The notes under the pieces were generated by a model that made no database searches, was not told the DNA's origin, and saw nothing but the letters and a program-made list of their open reading frames with translations. The translations under genes were made by a program, and so were the position numbers. From assembly GCA_050181465.1 (NCBI GenBank), contig JBFXDD010000007.1, forward strand, positions 62,001 through 126,000: a stretch of DNA of 64,000 nt. Direction: 5' to 3'. Below, one piece after another: positions 16,027 through 27,794 of the stretch. Source of the stretch: JACRLW01 sp050181465 (GTDB lineage Bacteria > Planctomycetota > UBA1135 > UBA2386). Each line of letters begins with the position of its first letter. Within the stretch, counting starts at the first letter, position 1.

Positions 16027-17709
16027 TCACAAGCCCAGCGTCACCGCGAGCGCGTTCGACGTGGCGATCCCCAGGCTGTTCAGCGTGGGGTCCAAGACGA
16101 ACCACTGGTGGAACAGCTCGACACCGATGAGCGTGTTGTCGACAGGGATCGAGACGAAGGGAACGACCGTCGCGAGGCCGTCACCGTCGGTCAACGTCGG
16201 CACGAAGGTCAGCGGATAGGGCACCGCGGTGCAGCCCGGCGCGAGCGCGCCGAGGGGTTGATTCCACAGGATGCCGAGGTTGACGAACGCGATGGCGTTC
16301 GAGAGTCCGCCGCGCAGCCGCACGGTGTAACTGTCGCCGAGTCCCGAGCGACCCTCGATCGCGATGCGAGGCAGCTTGCCGTTGCTGCATCGACATCCGC
16401 TGTCGAGGACCACCGCGCGTGGGGGCGAGCCGACTCCGCCGAAGGCGACGACGGACACCTTGCCGGCGTCGGGGCCGAGGCTGCTGTCGAAGGCGGCACC
16501 CAGGATGACCTCGGCATAACCGTCGGCGTTCACGTCACCCGCACTGCCGACCGAGTAGCCCATCTGATCGCCGGCATCCGTGCCGAGGAAGGTGTGGATC
16601 ACGCTGCCGTTGGCACCGCTGAACAGGCGAGCCAGCCCGGCGTTCGCGCCGTTCTGATCGTTGAAGCGCGCGCCGACCAGCAGGTCTTCGTAACCGTCGC
16701 CGTTGACGTCGCCGGCGTTGCGAACCGACCAGCCGAACTCGTCGCCGCTCGCATCGCCATGGAACGTGAACAACGTGCTCGCGTCGAGCCCGGAATAAGC
16801 CCGTGCCATGCCCGAGTTCGCCCCATTGGGGTCGGCGAGGTAGGCGCCGGCGAAGAAGTCGCCGTGACCGTCGTGATTGATGTCGCCGGCGGCGGAGACA
16901 CACCAGCCGAGTCGGTCGCCGAACGCATCGCCGTAGACTCGGTGGAGCACGGTGCCCAACTTGCCCGAGCGAATCTCGACCATGCCGCAATCGGCGCGGC
17001 CCGGCTGATCGACCGTCGGGGCGCCGATCACGATGTCGGCGAAGCCGTCGTGGTCGGCATCGCCGGCGGGTGCGATCCACCAGCCGTACTGATCGCCGCC
17101 CTGGTCGCCGTCCCACGAGTAGAGGACGGTCGCATCGAGACCGGAGTACACGGTGACTTCTCCAGACGACGAGCCGTTGTCGTCACGGCCGGGCGCTCCG
17201 ACCGCGAAGTCGTCGAAGCCGTCGCCGTTCACGTCGCCGACGCCGGCGCCGGACACGCCGAAGTAGTCGTAGCTCTGCGTCCCGAGGACGGTGTGGATCA
17301 CGCTGCCGGTCGCTCCGGAGTGGACGCTTGCTTCCCCGGTGTATCGATTCGCCTGGACGAGGCGCGTGATGAGGAAGTCGGGAACACCATCGCCGTCGAT
17401 GTCGCCGGCACCGTCGACTGCGTAACCGTACTCGTCCCCCTGCAAGGGCCCGTGGAACTCATAGAGCATGGTTCCGGTCGCGCCCGAATGAACACGAACG
17501 ATGCCGTTGTTGGTCTTCCCGTTCGTATCCATGAACGGCGAGCTGTAGATGAAGTCGGATCGTCCGTCGCCGTCGATGTCGCCGATGGTCGTGACGTTGT
17601 AGCCGAACTTGTCGACCGAGTTGACGCCGTGATAGGTGTACAGCGTGGATTGCGCGAACACCGGAGCGGCCAGTGCGAGAAACGCGAACGTGGACGGAGA
17701 CAGGGACAT
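16027..17709 (-). CDS. Secreted FG-GAP / integrin-alpha-type beta-propeller protein
   Basis: A 560-residue protein with a signal peptide (FAFLALAAPVFAQ). At least seven repeats of about 60 residues carry the FG-GAP signature plus a calcium loop: GDIDGDGRSDFIYSSP, GDIDGDGVPDFLI, GDVNGDGFDDFAVGAP, GDADHDGFADIVIGAP, GDINHDGHGDFFAGA, GDVNGDGYEDLLVGA, GDVNADGYAEVILGA. Each repeat ends near a V-H/Y-SG strand. This predicts a seven-bladed propeller. The C-terminal ~130 residues (FGGVGSPPRAVVLDSGCRCS onward) form a separate domain seen at the ends of secreted proteins in such genomes. Its role is probably extracellular binding; no ligand can be inferred. Confidence 0.88.
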   Translation of the reverse strand: MSLSPSTFAFLALAAPVFAQSTLYTYHGVNSVDKFGYNVTTIGDIDGDGRSDFIYSSPFMDTNGKTNNGIVRVHSGATGTMLYEFHGPLQGDEYGYAVDGAGDIDGDGVPDFLITRLVQANRYTGEASVHSGATGSVIHTVLGTQSYDYFGVSGAGVGDVNGDGFDDFAVGAPGRDDNGSSSGEVTVYSGLDATVLYSWDGDQGGDQYGWWIAPAGDADHDGFADIVIGAPTVDQPGRADCGMVEIRSGKLGTVLHRVYGDAFGDRLGWCVSAAGDINHDGHGDFFAGAYLADPNGANSGMARAYSGLDASTLFTFHGDASGDEFGWSVRNAGDVNGDGYEDLLVGARFNDQNGANAGLARLFSGANGSVIHTFLGTDAGDQMGYSVGSAGDVNADGYAEVILGAAFDSSLGPDAGKVSVVAFGGVGSPPRAVVLDSGCRCSNGKLPRIAIEGRSGLGDSYTVRLRGGLSNAIAFVNLGILWNQPLGALAPGCTAVPYPLTFVPTLTDGDGLATVVPFVSIPVDNTLIGVELFHQWFVLDPTLNSLGIATSNALAVTLGL

Positions 17710-17908
17710 GACGAGCAGGTCTTCGAAGTACGGATCGACTCGGAGGGGGCACCCCGCGAGCCTGCAATTGAATCCCAGGCATCGACTGTTGGCGAGGGGC
17801 TGGTCAGCGTGCGGATGCGGCTCGGCGCAACTGGCGCCGACATGTCGTTGCTACCGTGGCGATCGGGTGGCCGGGTGACCCGATCCTGGGACGGGTTGGT
17901 TCGCGAGA

Positions 17909-19405
17909 TCAGTCGCGCGCGGCGGTCTTGGCCTTCGACTTGGCGTCGCGCACCATCGTGCGAACCGACTCGGCGAGGGTGGGGCCGTGCCAGATGCGAC
18001 CGCCGCGGATGGTCCAGGTGACGCCGCCGGTGGGCCTGGCCTTGCCGTCCACATACTCGTCGCAGCCGGTCGGATAGAGCCGCCGCAGGTTCTCCAGCGG
18101 GTTTCCCCGAACCAGGATCAGATCGGCGTCGAGACCGGGAAGGACGCGACCGAATTCCTTGCCCCTGCCCAACACCTTCGCACCGTTGTAGGTCGCATGC
18201 TTGACCACCTCGAGCGGGTGGAAGCCCGCTTCGTGCTGCAGCTCGAGTTCGCGGACGAGACCGAAGCCGTACAGCAGGTAGATGTAGCCCGCGTCCTCAC
18301 CGGTCGTGATCGTGCCGCCGAGCTCTCCGAAGCGGCGCAATGCGGCCATCCAGATGCTGTAGTTCTGGCGCCAGTTGGCTTCATCCGTCGACGACCAGCC
18401 GATGAAGTAGCTGCCGTGCGACTCGAGGCTCGGCGAGAAGAACGCGGCGAGTGCCGGGTGCAGCCAGTCGTCGAACCAAGGCTGGTTCTGTGCGCGGACC
18501 AGATCGCGGCTGGCTTCATACACCGCAAGCGTCGGGCTCCAAGCGACCTCGCGCTCGACCAGGTAGCGCAGCACGTTCTCGAGTTTGTCCTGGTCGGTCT
18601 GCTGCCAGAGTTTGCCGGCTTCGCGGAATCGATCGACTTCGTTCGAGTACGAGAAGCTCGCGGGGAACTGCTGCACGCCGCGCAAGGCAGCGTCGGGAAT
18701 ACCGTACCAGTGCTCGATGCAATTCACGCCGCTATCCGCGTAGTGCAACGCGTTGCTCTCGCCCACGCCGATGTGCGCGGTCGTGAGCAGTTCGTTGTTG
18801 CGCGCCTCCGCCAGTGCGATGGTGAGGATCTCCGGCGGATAGTTGATGTTGGACCAGAGCTTGATTCCCGCGCCGCCTTGGCTCTTGATCGCGCGGACGC
18901 GTCGTGTGGCGTCCTCGGCGGAGTGAATCGGGCCGAGTTGGTGGTAGAGCAGGATGCGGGGTCCGGCGATCTCCCCTTTCTCGATCCGTGCGACGACGCG
19001 CAGCGATCGCGCGATCGTGCTGCCGAGGTCGCGGACGGTGGTGATACCGCTCGCGAGCCACAGCGAGAGCTGGTACTCCATCGGCATCGGGACCCCGGCT
19101 GCCGCCTCGTGGAGGTGTCCGTGTGTGGCGACCAGGCCGGGCATCAGCCAATGACCCGAGCCGTCGAGCACGACTTCCGGCTTGTCCGTCGACTCGGCCA
19201 CGATCTTCCCGTCGGCCACGCGCACGGTAGTCGGCCCGTAGGGTGGGGCACCATCGCCGCGGATCACCATCACGTTCTCGATCGCGATGGACTTCGGCAA
19301 TCGGCCGTGAAGTCGCGCGGGATCCTGCGCCGCGACTGCGGTTGCGATGACGCTGCCGAGCAGCGACGTGAGGACGAGCGTGCGGATCGGGGTAGGCCTC
19401 TTCAT
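17909..19405 (-). CDS. Secreted amidohydrolase with complete metal site
   Basis: A 498-residue protein with a signal peptide (VLTSLLGSVIATAVAAQ). It is an imidazolonepropionase/prolidase-type amidohydrolase TIM barrel. The ligands are all present: HGH in GLVATHGHLHEA, the bridging lysine in GAGIKLWSNIN, histidines in LLTTAHIGVG and CIEHWYGIP, and the aspartate in ITTGEDAGYIY. The C-terminal sandwich motif GRVLPGLDADLILVRGNPL is standard. Related proteins cleave dipeptides or lactone/amide bonds; the substrate here is unknown. It is a useful internal comparator for the degenerate amidohydrolase operon at 46.6-58.7 kb. Confidence 0.88.
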   Translation of the reverse strand: MKRPTPIRTLVLTSLLGSVIATAVAAQDPARLHGRLPKSIAIENVMVIRGDGAPPYGPTTVRVADGKIVAESTDKPEVVLDGSGHWLMPGLVATHGHLHEAAAGVPMPMEYQLSLWLASGITTVRDLGSTIARSLRVVARIEKGEIAGPRILLYHQLGPIHSAEDATRRVRAIKSQGGAGIKLWSNINYPPEILTIALAEARNNELLTTAHIGVGESNALHYADSGVNCIEHWYGIPDAALRGVQQFPASFSYSNEVDRFREAGKLWQQTDQDKLENVLRYLVEREVAWSPTLAVYEASRDLVRAQNQPWFDDWLHPALAAFFSPSLESHGSYFIGWSSTDEANWRQNYSIWMAALRRFGELGGTITTGEDAGYIYLLYGFGLVRELELQHEAGFHPLEVVKHATYNGAKVLGRGKEFGRVLPGLDADLILVRGNPLENLRRLYPTGCDEYVDGKARPTGGVTWTIRGGRIWHGPTLAESVRTMVRDAKSKAKTAARD

Positions 19406-19542
19406 CGCGGACGATGTTAGCCGTGCGCACCTCGATCCTGGGCGAGGAACTCCGAATGCCGGCGATACCGGGCGGCGATCTGAAGCATCGCGCGGTGAAG
19501 ATCGGGTGAGGCGATGTCGGCTGCCGCGGAGTCATCCGGACG

Positions 19543-19690
19543 CTGGCCCGGACCACTCGTGGCCGTCTGCTGCGATCGCTGCAAGTCGCGCCCGACGACG
19601 TCACTGCGCCGGCTCCTCGCTGGCAGCGTAGCTACAGCTGCGCTTCAGTCGTCGCACGACGCAGCTCCTTGCCGGGCATCGGCCTGCGAA
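19543..19690 (-). mobile_element. MITE copy E, inverted and truncated at one end
   Basis: It reads in the opposite orientation to copies A-D: CTGGCCCGGACCACTCGTGG, then GCTGCGATCGCTGCAAGTCG, GCTCCTCGCTGGCAGCGTAG and CAGCTCCTTGCCGGGCAT. After about 19690 the similarity is lost, so the far terminal repeat is missing or eroded. It sits between the secreted amidohydrolase and the Rhs gene. The remaining 330 bp up to the Rhs start (19691-20019) hold nothing I can support. Confidence 0.7.
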
Positions 19691-20019
19691 TCCGAAAGAC
19701 CTGGCCGCACGGGATCCGTCCCGAGACCTGGAGGCGCTCTGATCTACGTCCACAGAGACGGTGCGGTTCGGAGCCCAACCCATGCGAGCGAGGCAGACAC
19801 GATCCGGCCGCACCCGATCCACGTTCGATGAGCCTGGACATCGAGACTCCTCCCGTCGCGCGATCTTCCCCACCCGCACATGCAATTCCTCTCAGATCGC
19901 ACGATCGCCAGCAACGGAACCTCGCTTGGCCTTGACGTCAGGTTCACGATCCATTGTGTTGGGCAGGAACGCTCAGAAAGTTGGCGACCTTCGTCGTCGG
20001 CGTTTCTACAAGCACCCGC

Positions 20020-23000
20020 ATGGGATCGAAGTCGTCGCTACTCTGGTCGTTCACGAGACTCTTCGCCTCCTGCCTAGCCTTGGTCGCTGGGCCCGTGGTT
20101 GGTCAGAACGTGTTCTCCTCGGCTCCACCCTCGAAGGGCAAGGGCCGCCCAGACTGCCCACCGTTCGAGTCGTTGATCTACGAGGGCCTCACGCAACTCG
20201 TAGATCTGGAGGTCACGACTGAGGGCGATGCAATGGTGTCGTTCTGGCTTCCGCAGTATGCCTTTGCCGGATTTGTGCACGACCCAGCGGTGGGTCTGGA
20301 CCGTGTGCACATCGTCTCCGCGGGTGAGCTTTCGACTTGTCGCTTCGCTCCGTTCGGCACCGGCGGTGAACCGAGTGCATGTGCAAGCCCCCCCTTTTCC
20401 ACCCTACGGAGGATGCGGCACTCCCATTTCGGGGACGCCTGGCGGAACGATGACCGACGGCGGATCGACAGGGGGGGGCAATCCCCTGATCATCACTGAC
20501 ACCACGATCTACTATGTGCCGATTTCACCACCGAGCGGGCCGAATCCACCTCGAGCCATGGCAGCCCGAGCGCAGTGGGTAGCGCCTAAGACCTACAATG
20601 GATTGCCGGCGGCAAGCTGGAAGTTCGATGGGCTCTCGGCCGAGATGTTTGCATATGAGCAGGCAGGCATCGCACGGGCTCGCGTCAAGCACGCCAGCGG
20701 TAGTATCGTCGACTTCGAACCCGGGCTCACCCTGCCTACTGGAGAGACGCTATATCGGGCCACCGGTGTCATTGACACCTTTGGTCGGGCGTTGCAGCGG
20801 CACTTCGACGGCATCGGGCGGCTGATCCGCATCAACTATCCAACCGGTGCCGTGGAACACTGGACTTGGAATGAGTCCCTCATTCCCGGCCTCTCCCACA
20901 TCACCGTCACGTACGACATCGACCAAGACGGAATCGCCGACGAGCCCGGCCCTGAGTTCGAGGCGCGCTGGGGAATGGAGTTCCAGCATCGTAATGGGCT
21001 GACTCGCCCGTTCTCGGACATTCCTCCCACTAGGATCTTCTATCCAGCAACCCCGTACGTCACCGCGCCATCGCAGGCAGAGCTATTCAATACGACGCCT
21101 CAAACGGCCTACCACGTCGTGGAGATCGCGTATCAAGACCTGGCACTGCCTGGCCTGCCCTCGATTCCTCGTCCATACGCTGTCTACGAGTACCGCCACG
21201 CCACACTCTTCGGATCGATCGGCGCGCTGCCTCCGCATATTGGCAAGGTCGAGTATGCCGCACTCAATGGCCGGATGCGCGTCACCGGGTTCGTGGATCG
21301 GCACGGTGCCCAGACCGATTTCGCTTACACTCAGTTCTCTGGGCCGCAGTCGGAATGGGTTGCCGAGGTGGTGACGACCGATCCGCGGGGGACCGGACGC
21401 ATCACCTACCTCGACTCCGAGGGCCGAACCAGCCGGATCAAAGTCCAGCCGTCGCCGTCGACCCTTCCGCGCCAAGCCGACCCATACTTCTCTTCGCTCG
21501 GTCTGTCGGAACCGGCCAGTCTGGAGTGGGAGTTCGTGTACGCCTCGAGCGGCGGCTGCGGCTGCGGAAAACCGATCGAGATCCGTTCACCGGGCATCGG
21601 TGGTGTCCCTCGTGTGGAGCGCTGGACCTACGACGATTGGGGCTTCCCCCTCACTCATACCTATCCCAATCCATCCACTGCCAGTAGTCCCGCGGAACTC
21701 ACGGACACCTACACCTGGCTGCGTGCCACTTCGAACAGCACGCTCAACCACAGCCCTACTCTGCTGGGTTCCTTCACGAATCCGAATGGCACCTGGACCG
21801 GCACGCTGACTTGGCACAGCACCGCGGGGACCTTTCACAACAAGCCCGCCACCTACCAACTCACGAGTCCCACCATCCACTCCGTAGACGGGACTCCGTC
21901 CACCGTCACGACAACCACCGAGTGGAACTCCCTGGGCTGGCCGACGCGCTCCGTCGATGGAGACGGCGTGGCGCGCGAGTTCCTCTACGCGTTGCCCGGC
22001 AATCCCGATCCCGGCACCGGTCTACCGATCGAAGTTGAAGAGCTTCCCGCATCCGGCACCGGCCCGAGTGTCGTCACCAAGTTCACCTGGGATGCGCTCG
22101 GCCGGTTGGTCACCAAGATCGATTCCGCGACCTCAACCCTCGCGTTGACCACGACCTTCGAGAACGACGCACTCGGTCGCGTGCTGGCCGCCCAGAGCAT
22201 CGTTGCCGACACCGACCCCTTCGGCAACGCACACTCGGTTCTCCACCGCAGCGAGTACCTGCGGGATATGCACGGCAACGTCGCCGTGCATCGGATTCGA
22301 AACCGGGACAGCGCGGACGCACCCCCGACTCGCCACGGTCAGAGCGCAACCACCGCTCGCGAGTGGATTCGCACCGATCGCCACTACGCCGGCTCTCGCC
22401 TGCTGCGGATGTTCGCGGATCGCCGCGCGCTGGACCGCGATGAGAACGGTGCGCTCAGCGACGACCCCGACGCCCGAATGTTGGAGTCGGTCTACAGCTA
22501 CTACCCCACCGGAGATCTGCATCAGATTTCGCTCCCCAACGGCGCGACGCTCACGCGTGAGCTGGACGGGTATGGAACGACCTGGCAGACATCGATCGCC
22601 AACGCCACGAGCACGGTCGTCGAGGAGCGCTACTTCATCGATGCCGCACTCGATGTCATCAAGGTCCATCGGGGGGATCACGCCGCAGGACTCGACCTGT
22701 GGACCACGATTCAACGGCAGTCACGCACGGGCTTGGTCAACACCATCGTGGAACCGCTACTGGCTGCGGCCCCGCCAGGCTACACCGGCTCGCTCGGCGG
22801 AGCGGCTCACGTCTTCACCCGCGACAGCTCCGGGCGCGAGACCTTACATGAAGTGTTCGACGGATCCACGCTGCTCGCCAAGACCGAGCGCGAGTACGAC
22901 GAGATCTCCCGACTGCGCCGCCTCGAGGACCACGCCCTCGGTGCCGGTCCGCAGGACATCTATGAAGTGAAGCGCCGCTTTGCGGGCATGTCGCTGCTGA

Positions 23001-26000
23001 AGGAGGTGGAGCTCCCCGGCTCACGCATCACCAAGTTCGACTACGACGCCTTGGGAAGACGGGTCGGCACCGAGGACTCACTTGCGCCGACCTCGAATCG
23101 GCAAGAATTCGACTATCTGTCGGGCACACATTTCGTGTCGCTCACACGGTCGCGAGTGATCAAGGACAACCTAGCCGTCGCCGACAGCGCTCACGAGTTC
23201 CACTCGCGCTATGTCTGGGATCCACTTGGTCGCCTTCGCCGCTACGAAGAGCTTGGCGAGAACGGAGTCGGAGATCCGCGGGTGCAAGCGTTCTGGTACT
23301 ACACCACCGGCGATACCCAGTGGTCGATCGCCTGGAAGGGCAGCTCCCAGCCCACCTTCGGCTCGACTGGTTCGCGGGAACACCACTACCTGCCGGACGC
23401 TCGAGGCCGCCTCATCGAGCATGCGCTCCTTGGCGACAACACGGGGACCACGACTGACGACATCCTGCTGAGCCTCGCACACGTCGACTGGACCGACGCG
23501 CAGACCTGCATCTCCCGAGTCGATCGCTTCGATGGGGTCGGCAATCGAACCTCGGTCCACCGCGACTTTGCCGGCCGATTCTTGGTCGAGCAGCGGCCGG
23601 GGGCGGCGAGTTACCTGCCCACAGCGATAGCACAGGACCACACGATCGCGGTGATCGACTACGACTCCGCATCGCGACCACTTGGCTGGACACACGGCAC
23701 GCCGATCGCCGGGCAGATGCCGAGGACCGAGTTGTTCTTCGACGGCAACGACGAGCTGTTGGTCCGTCAGTTTCCCAACGTCAACTCATTCCCATTCCAC
23801 TCCTTCCTCGCGACCCGCGAGGTCTTCGACCGCGACAGCCTCGGTCGCGTCGCCAAGCACTCGACGTTTGCCGGCGACCTGAGCGCCCTCTCGCTGGTCG
23901 ATGCGGTCAGTCGCGAAGAAGACAGTTTGGGTCGTGTGCATGCCGAGCGATACGACTTCGGCATTCTCGACGACCCTGCCAGCGATCTCTGGTCGGTGAC
24001 TGCCACGTTTGATGCGACTCTGCGCGATCGTCGTGCGAGCGTGAGCTACCAGGGCGGGTTGGACATGGGGCTTCGATGGGACTCCATCGGGCGCATGGCG
24101 GGTATCGATTGGGATCCCGCGGGGAGTAGCCAACTGCTCGCGGACTACGGTCACTTCGGCGGTCAGACCGCGTGGCGAAGCCTGGCACCCAAGGACGCCT
24201 CGGCGGACACGCGCATCGAGACGATCTATCGCTTCGACACGCTCGGGCGCTTGGATCGAATCACCGACTCTCGGACCGGAACCACTCCTGCTGCGATCGA
24301 CGACTACGAGTTCGTCTACGACGACTTCGGCAACCTGGTCGAGGAACGCTACAACCGATTCGACGGCAACAGCGCGACCACCAATGCCGGGGATGGGTTT
24401 ACCTACGATCGGTTCCATCGGCTCCAAGAGGCGGTTCTGGGCAGCAACACGCTGCCGCCATCTCAGAACCCCGGAACCTTCCTTTCGGCACTCACCTACG
24501 ATCTCGACCACGCCGGCAATCGGGAGACGCTGACGACCACTCCTGGCAGTGGCACGCCGAGCACGGAGACCTACACATCGGCAGCCAATCGATATACGCA
24601 GGTCCAGCCAACCATCCCGACCACGCTTCTCTATGACGGTCGCGGCAACCTGATCTTCGACGGCACGCGCTACTACGTCTACGACTTCAAGGATCGGCTG
24701 TCGGAGATCTGGTTGCTGGTCGCCGACGAGGTGCCCGCAGAGACCACCGCGCTGGTCGCGGCTGATGCCTTTGAGGAACAAGAGGCCCAGGCGCCGCTTG
24801 GCAGTGTCGCCCCGCTGCAGGCAGCGCGCGAGACGATCCTGGCAGCGATGACCGCTCCGCCGAGTTCGGGCGAAGAGGTGGCGCGCATGCAGTTCTACGG
24901 AGCGCTCACCGAACCGGTGACGCTCCCCTACGGAACTCCGATCCAGACCCAGTCTGGCGTCCAGTATGCGCAGCAGAGTTCGACGACGACCTCGCTCCAG
25001 CTCGTCGCGCTGTATGGCTATGACACCGGCAATCGCCGAGTCGCCCGCGTCGCCGTAGCGCAAGCGGCCACATGGCTGCACGTCTACGACGGTTGGCGCG
25101 AGATCCAAGAGCTGTCCGTCGATGCCAGCACTGGCGTCAAGCGCATCGCGAAGGAGTTCGTTTGGGGCAGTCGCCTCGACGAACTCGTCGCATACCGGCG
25201 CAACGATGCCGCGGTGGGCCAGCCACCCTCGTGGACGACCTACCACACGACACAGTGTGGTCACGAGTGCATCCTCTCGGTGATCGACTCGACCGGGCAG
25301 TTGGCCGAGCGGGCGATGTACGACCCGTACGGGCGAGTGACCGTCTACGCACCAGACGACACCCTGATCGGCAACGCGTTCCAGAGTGGTCTGCCGATGA
25401 GTTGGAAGGCGCATCGCATGGAGACCGAAGCACCGTTCGTCTACATGCGCAATCGACACTATTCCCCGGGGTTGGGGCGGTTTCTCTCCATCGACCGCAT
25501 CGGTGCCTATGGAGATTCGCTCAATCACGGCAACGGTTACACGTACGGGGGTGACGCTCCTACGCTCATATCCGACCCCATGGGATTGCAAGGCGATAAG
25601 CTGGCTTGGGGCCACCTTATTGGTGACAGATGGAAAGGCAAGCCCGAAATATCCGGTTATGACGTCGATTCGCCGTCGAATGGAGTTGTGCATCTTCAAA
25701 GTAACGAGGAACGTTTGACGAACGCTGGCTGGGACAACCATGTCGACGACTACATCCGGTCAGGCAATGGGAAGAGGACGCCGGACGAACTGCGGAAGTG
25801 GGTTGCTGATGAGAAAGCGAACGGCCCATTCTCAAGATACTTTGCCGAGTCAGTACCGGCAGAACATCCGTACCGTGGTCGAGGCCGCTTCAGGAATAGC
25901 AAGCATGGCGCATACTACAAGGCAAAGCTACTTGCTCAGTATCGTTATATGCTAATGTCTGCTCTTCGTGCAGCCAATGAAGCGCGAGCGATTTGCGACA

Positions 26001-26317
26001 CATCCGCGTTCCGCCCACTACTGAGACTTGGCGGGAGAATTCTAATCATCATTCCGCTCCTATCGCTACCTGGTAATGTGAGGGCTCACGGACTCGTATA
26101 CGGCGTGCTCAATGCCGCCAATCCGGCTCCTTTCGACCTGCCAACGCCTGATGATATCGATGCGTTCCTCAAGGAGATGAGTGACTTGATTGACTCCGCC
26201 AGTGATTATATCGATGAGTCAGACGAGGATTGGAGAGAGTTCATGAAGGAAGAGGGTGGCTACGGAGTGCCAAATCCCGATCCACTGGCACAGCTTCTCC
26301 GATCGCTTGGGTTCTAG
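20020..26317 (+). CDS. Secreted Rhs/YD-repeat polymorphic toxin, frame broken at a C7 tract
   Basis: A giant Rhs protein of about 2,098 residues once corrected. The ATG at 20020 gives a signal peptide (LFASCLALVAGPVVGQ). This frame runs to a run of seven C at 20388-20394; beyond it the frame closes, while the downstream ~1,980-residue frame becomes the coding one. Removing one C joins ACASPP to FPPYGGCGTPISG and makes the length divisible by three. YD repeats fill residues ~200-1,600. The Rhs core ends with RNRHYSPGLGRFLSIDRIG and the boundary motif ISDPMGLQG near 25590. The ~240-residue tip beyond is compositionally different (lower GC) and matches no toxin family I know; it contains a hydrophobic stretch (GGRILIIIPLLSLPG) and an acidic C-terminus. 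The cognate immunity gene has been separated by an insertion-sequence remnant. Rhs proteins build a shell around the tip and deliver it to neighbours. Confidence 0.85.
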
Positions 26318-26353
26318 TCCCGGAACCATCGTGCCACGGATACTTCTAGGCTT

Positions 26354-27792
26354 AGCAGCCCGTTGAAGAGATCCGGTCGTGCGCGCCATGCGGTTCTCGG
26401 TGCTTCAGTCTGCGGTCGTGCAGAGCGACGACACACCGGTGTTAGTCCTCGACCGAAGTCATCCGCAAGGACGCAGACGTGGCTTCCTCTGGGCCTACGT
26501 CGGCGATCGCGACGAAGTCGTGTTCGATTACACGCCGGGCCGTGGACGCGACGGCACCGCTCAGTTCCTCGGCAACCACCGCGGCATCCTGCAAGCCGAC
26601 GCGTACTCGGGCTGCGACCACCTCTACCTCTCTGGCCGGATCGTTGAAGCGGGCTGCATGGCTCATGCCCGTCGTCGCTTCGTGGAGGCCGAAGAGGCCG
26701 ACCCGGAGAACGTGGGGCACGTCATCGCGGTGATGCGCCGACTGTATGCCGTCGAGCGTCAGGCCAAGGAGCAAGCGCTCGATGCAGATGCCAGGCGTGA
26801 ACTTCGACGGCATCACAGCAAACCACTGCTCGAAGCGATGCGCCCGTGGCTCGTTGAGCTGGGCAAGACCGTGCTGCCCAAGAGTCCTCTGGGTGAGGCC
26901 ATCGGATACATGACCCGGCACTGGGATGCACTCACCCGCTTCTGCGACGATGGCCGCATCGAGATCGACAACAACCGCGTCGAGCGACAGATGCGCAGCG
27001 TAGCGGTCGGGCGGAAGAACTGGCTCTTCGCCGGATCAGCGGCGGGCGGGCAGCGTGCCGCGGTGGCCTACTCGTTGATCGGCACCTGCGGCTTACTTGG
27101 TGTCGAGCCGTGGGCGTACTTGAAAGATGTGCTGCAACGCCTCGCCGAAGGGGGTGACCCGGCAACGCTCACGCCGCGGCTGTGGCGGTCGGCGCGGGCC
27201 GAGAGCTGACCCTGGGATCGGTCAACTCGGGTGCTCAACTGCCGGCGTGGGTGTAGCGGGCGGTTACACAGCAAGACGGAGACCCTGGCATGGGCAGCGG
27301 AGATGGACATTCGAACCTACATCCCGAAACCCAAGCATCAGCACGGCCGCCGAAGGGATGACAAGCCTGAAGGGTGGCAGTCTCCGTGCTACGCAGCCCG
27401 CCGCCGCACCGCGCGCGCGAAGAGTAAGGAGATGCAGCGAGCCCGGAGCGAGAAGGTCGAACGGACCTTCGCTCACATCTGCGAAGCCGGTCGCGCGAGA
27501 CGCTCGTGGATCCGAGGGATCAACGAGGTGAGTAAGCGCTACCTGATGCAGGTTGCGACCCACAACCGTGGAGTGACTCTGCGATCGCTACTTGGAGTAG
27601 GGACTCCGAGGGGCTGGGCGGGCCTCTCGGAGGCTCTTCGCCGTGCTCTCGGAAAGCTCTCGGCGTCCCTGGAGCAAGTACTGCTCACCTTCCTGGCGCT
27701 GGCGTCTCGCCGCTCCGGAATTATCGTTCTACGATCCCGGGTCGTACCTCTGCGGCTCGCTGTCCCCGAGGCCACTTGTTCAACGGGCTGCT
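26354..27792. mobile_element. Nested IS remnant: IS66 fragment inside an IS1182-type element
   Basis: Perfect 14-bp inverted repeats bound the segment: AGCAGCCCGTTGAA at 26354-26367 and TTCAACGGGCTGCT at 27779-27792. Inside, an N-terminally truncated IS66 transposase is followed by the C-terminal part of a second transposase of IS1182/IS5-like type. The simplest history is an IS66 inserted into an IS1182-like element followed by deletion of the 5' half of each. It directly follows the Rhs tip, where an immunity gene would be expected. Confidence 0.7.
26379..27209 (+). pseudogene. IS66-family transposase (TnpC), N-terminally truncated
   Basis: A 276-codon frame matching the C-terminal half of IS66 TnpC: VVQSDDTPVLVLDRS, VFDYTPGRGRDGTAQFL, ILQADAYSGCDHLY, EAGCMAHARRRFVEA, then DGRIEIDNNRVERQMRSVAV and RKNWLFAGSAAGGQRAAV. 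The full protein is ~500 residues with an N-terminal leucine zipper, zinc ribbon and helix-turn-helix, all missing here. The accessory tnpA and tnpB genes are also absent, so it cannot transpose on its own. The usual IS66 right-end sequence follows near 27250. Confidence 0.85.
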
Positions 27793-27794
27793 AG
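27261..27794 (+). pseudogene. C-terminal fragment of an IS1182/IS5-type transposase
   Basis: The frame holds MDIRTYIPKPK..., then EKVERTFAHICEAGRARRSW, IRGINEVSKRYLMQVATHNR and SLLGVGTPRGW. This is the typical end of DDE transposases in which R-S-E-x-x-E-R-T-F is the catalytic-glutamate helix. The N-terminal DNA-binding part and the first two catalytic aspartates are missing. It ends at the right inverted repeat of the composite remnant. Confidence 0.7.

Noticed and set aside
20471..20478. G8 tract as the site of the Rhs frameshift
   Set aside because: The sequence between the C7 and G8 tracts is protein-like (YGGCGTPISGTPGG) in the downstream Rhs frame, so the break lies at the C7 tract.
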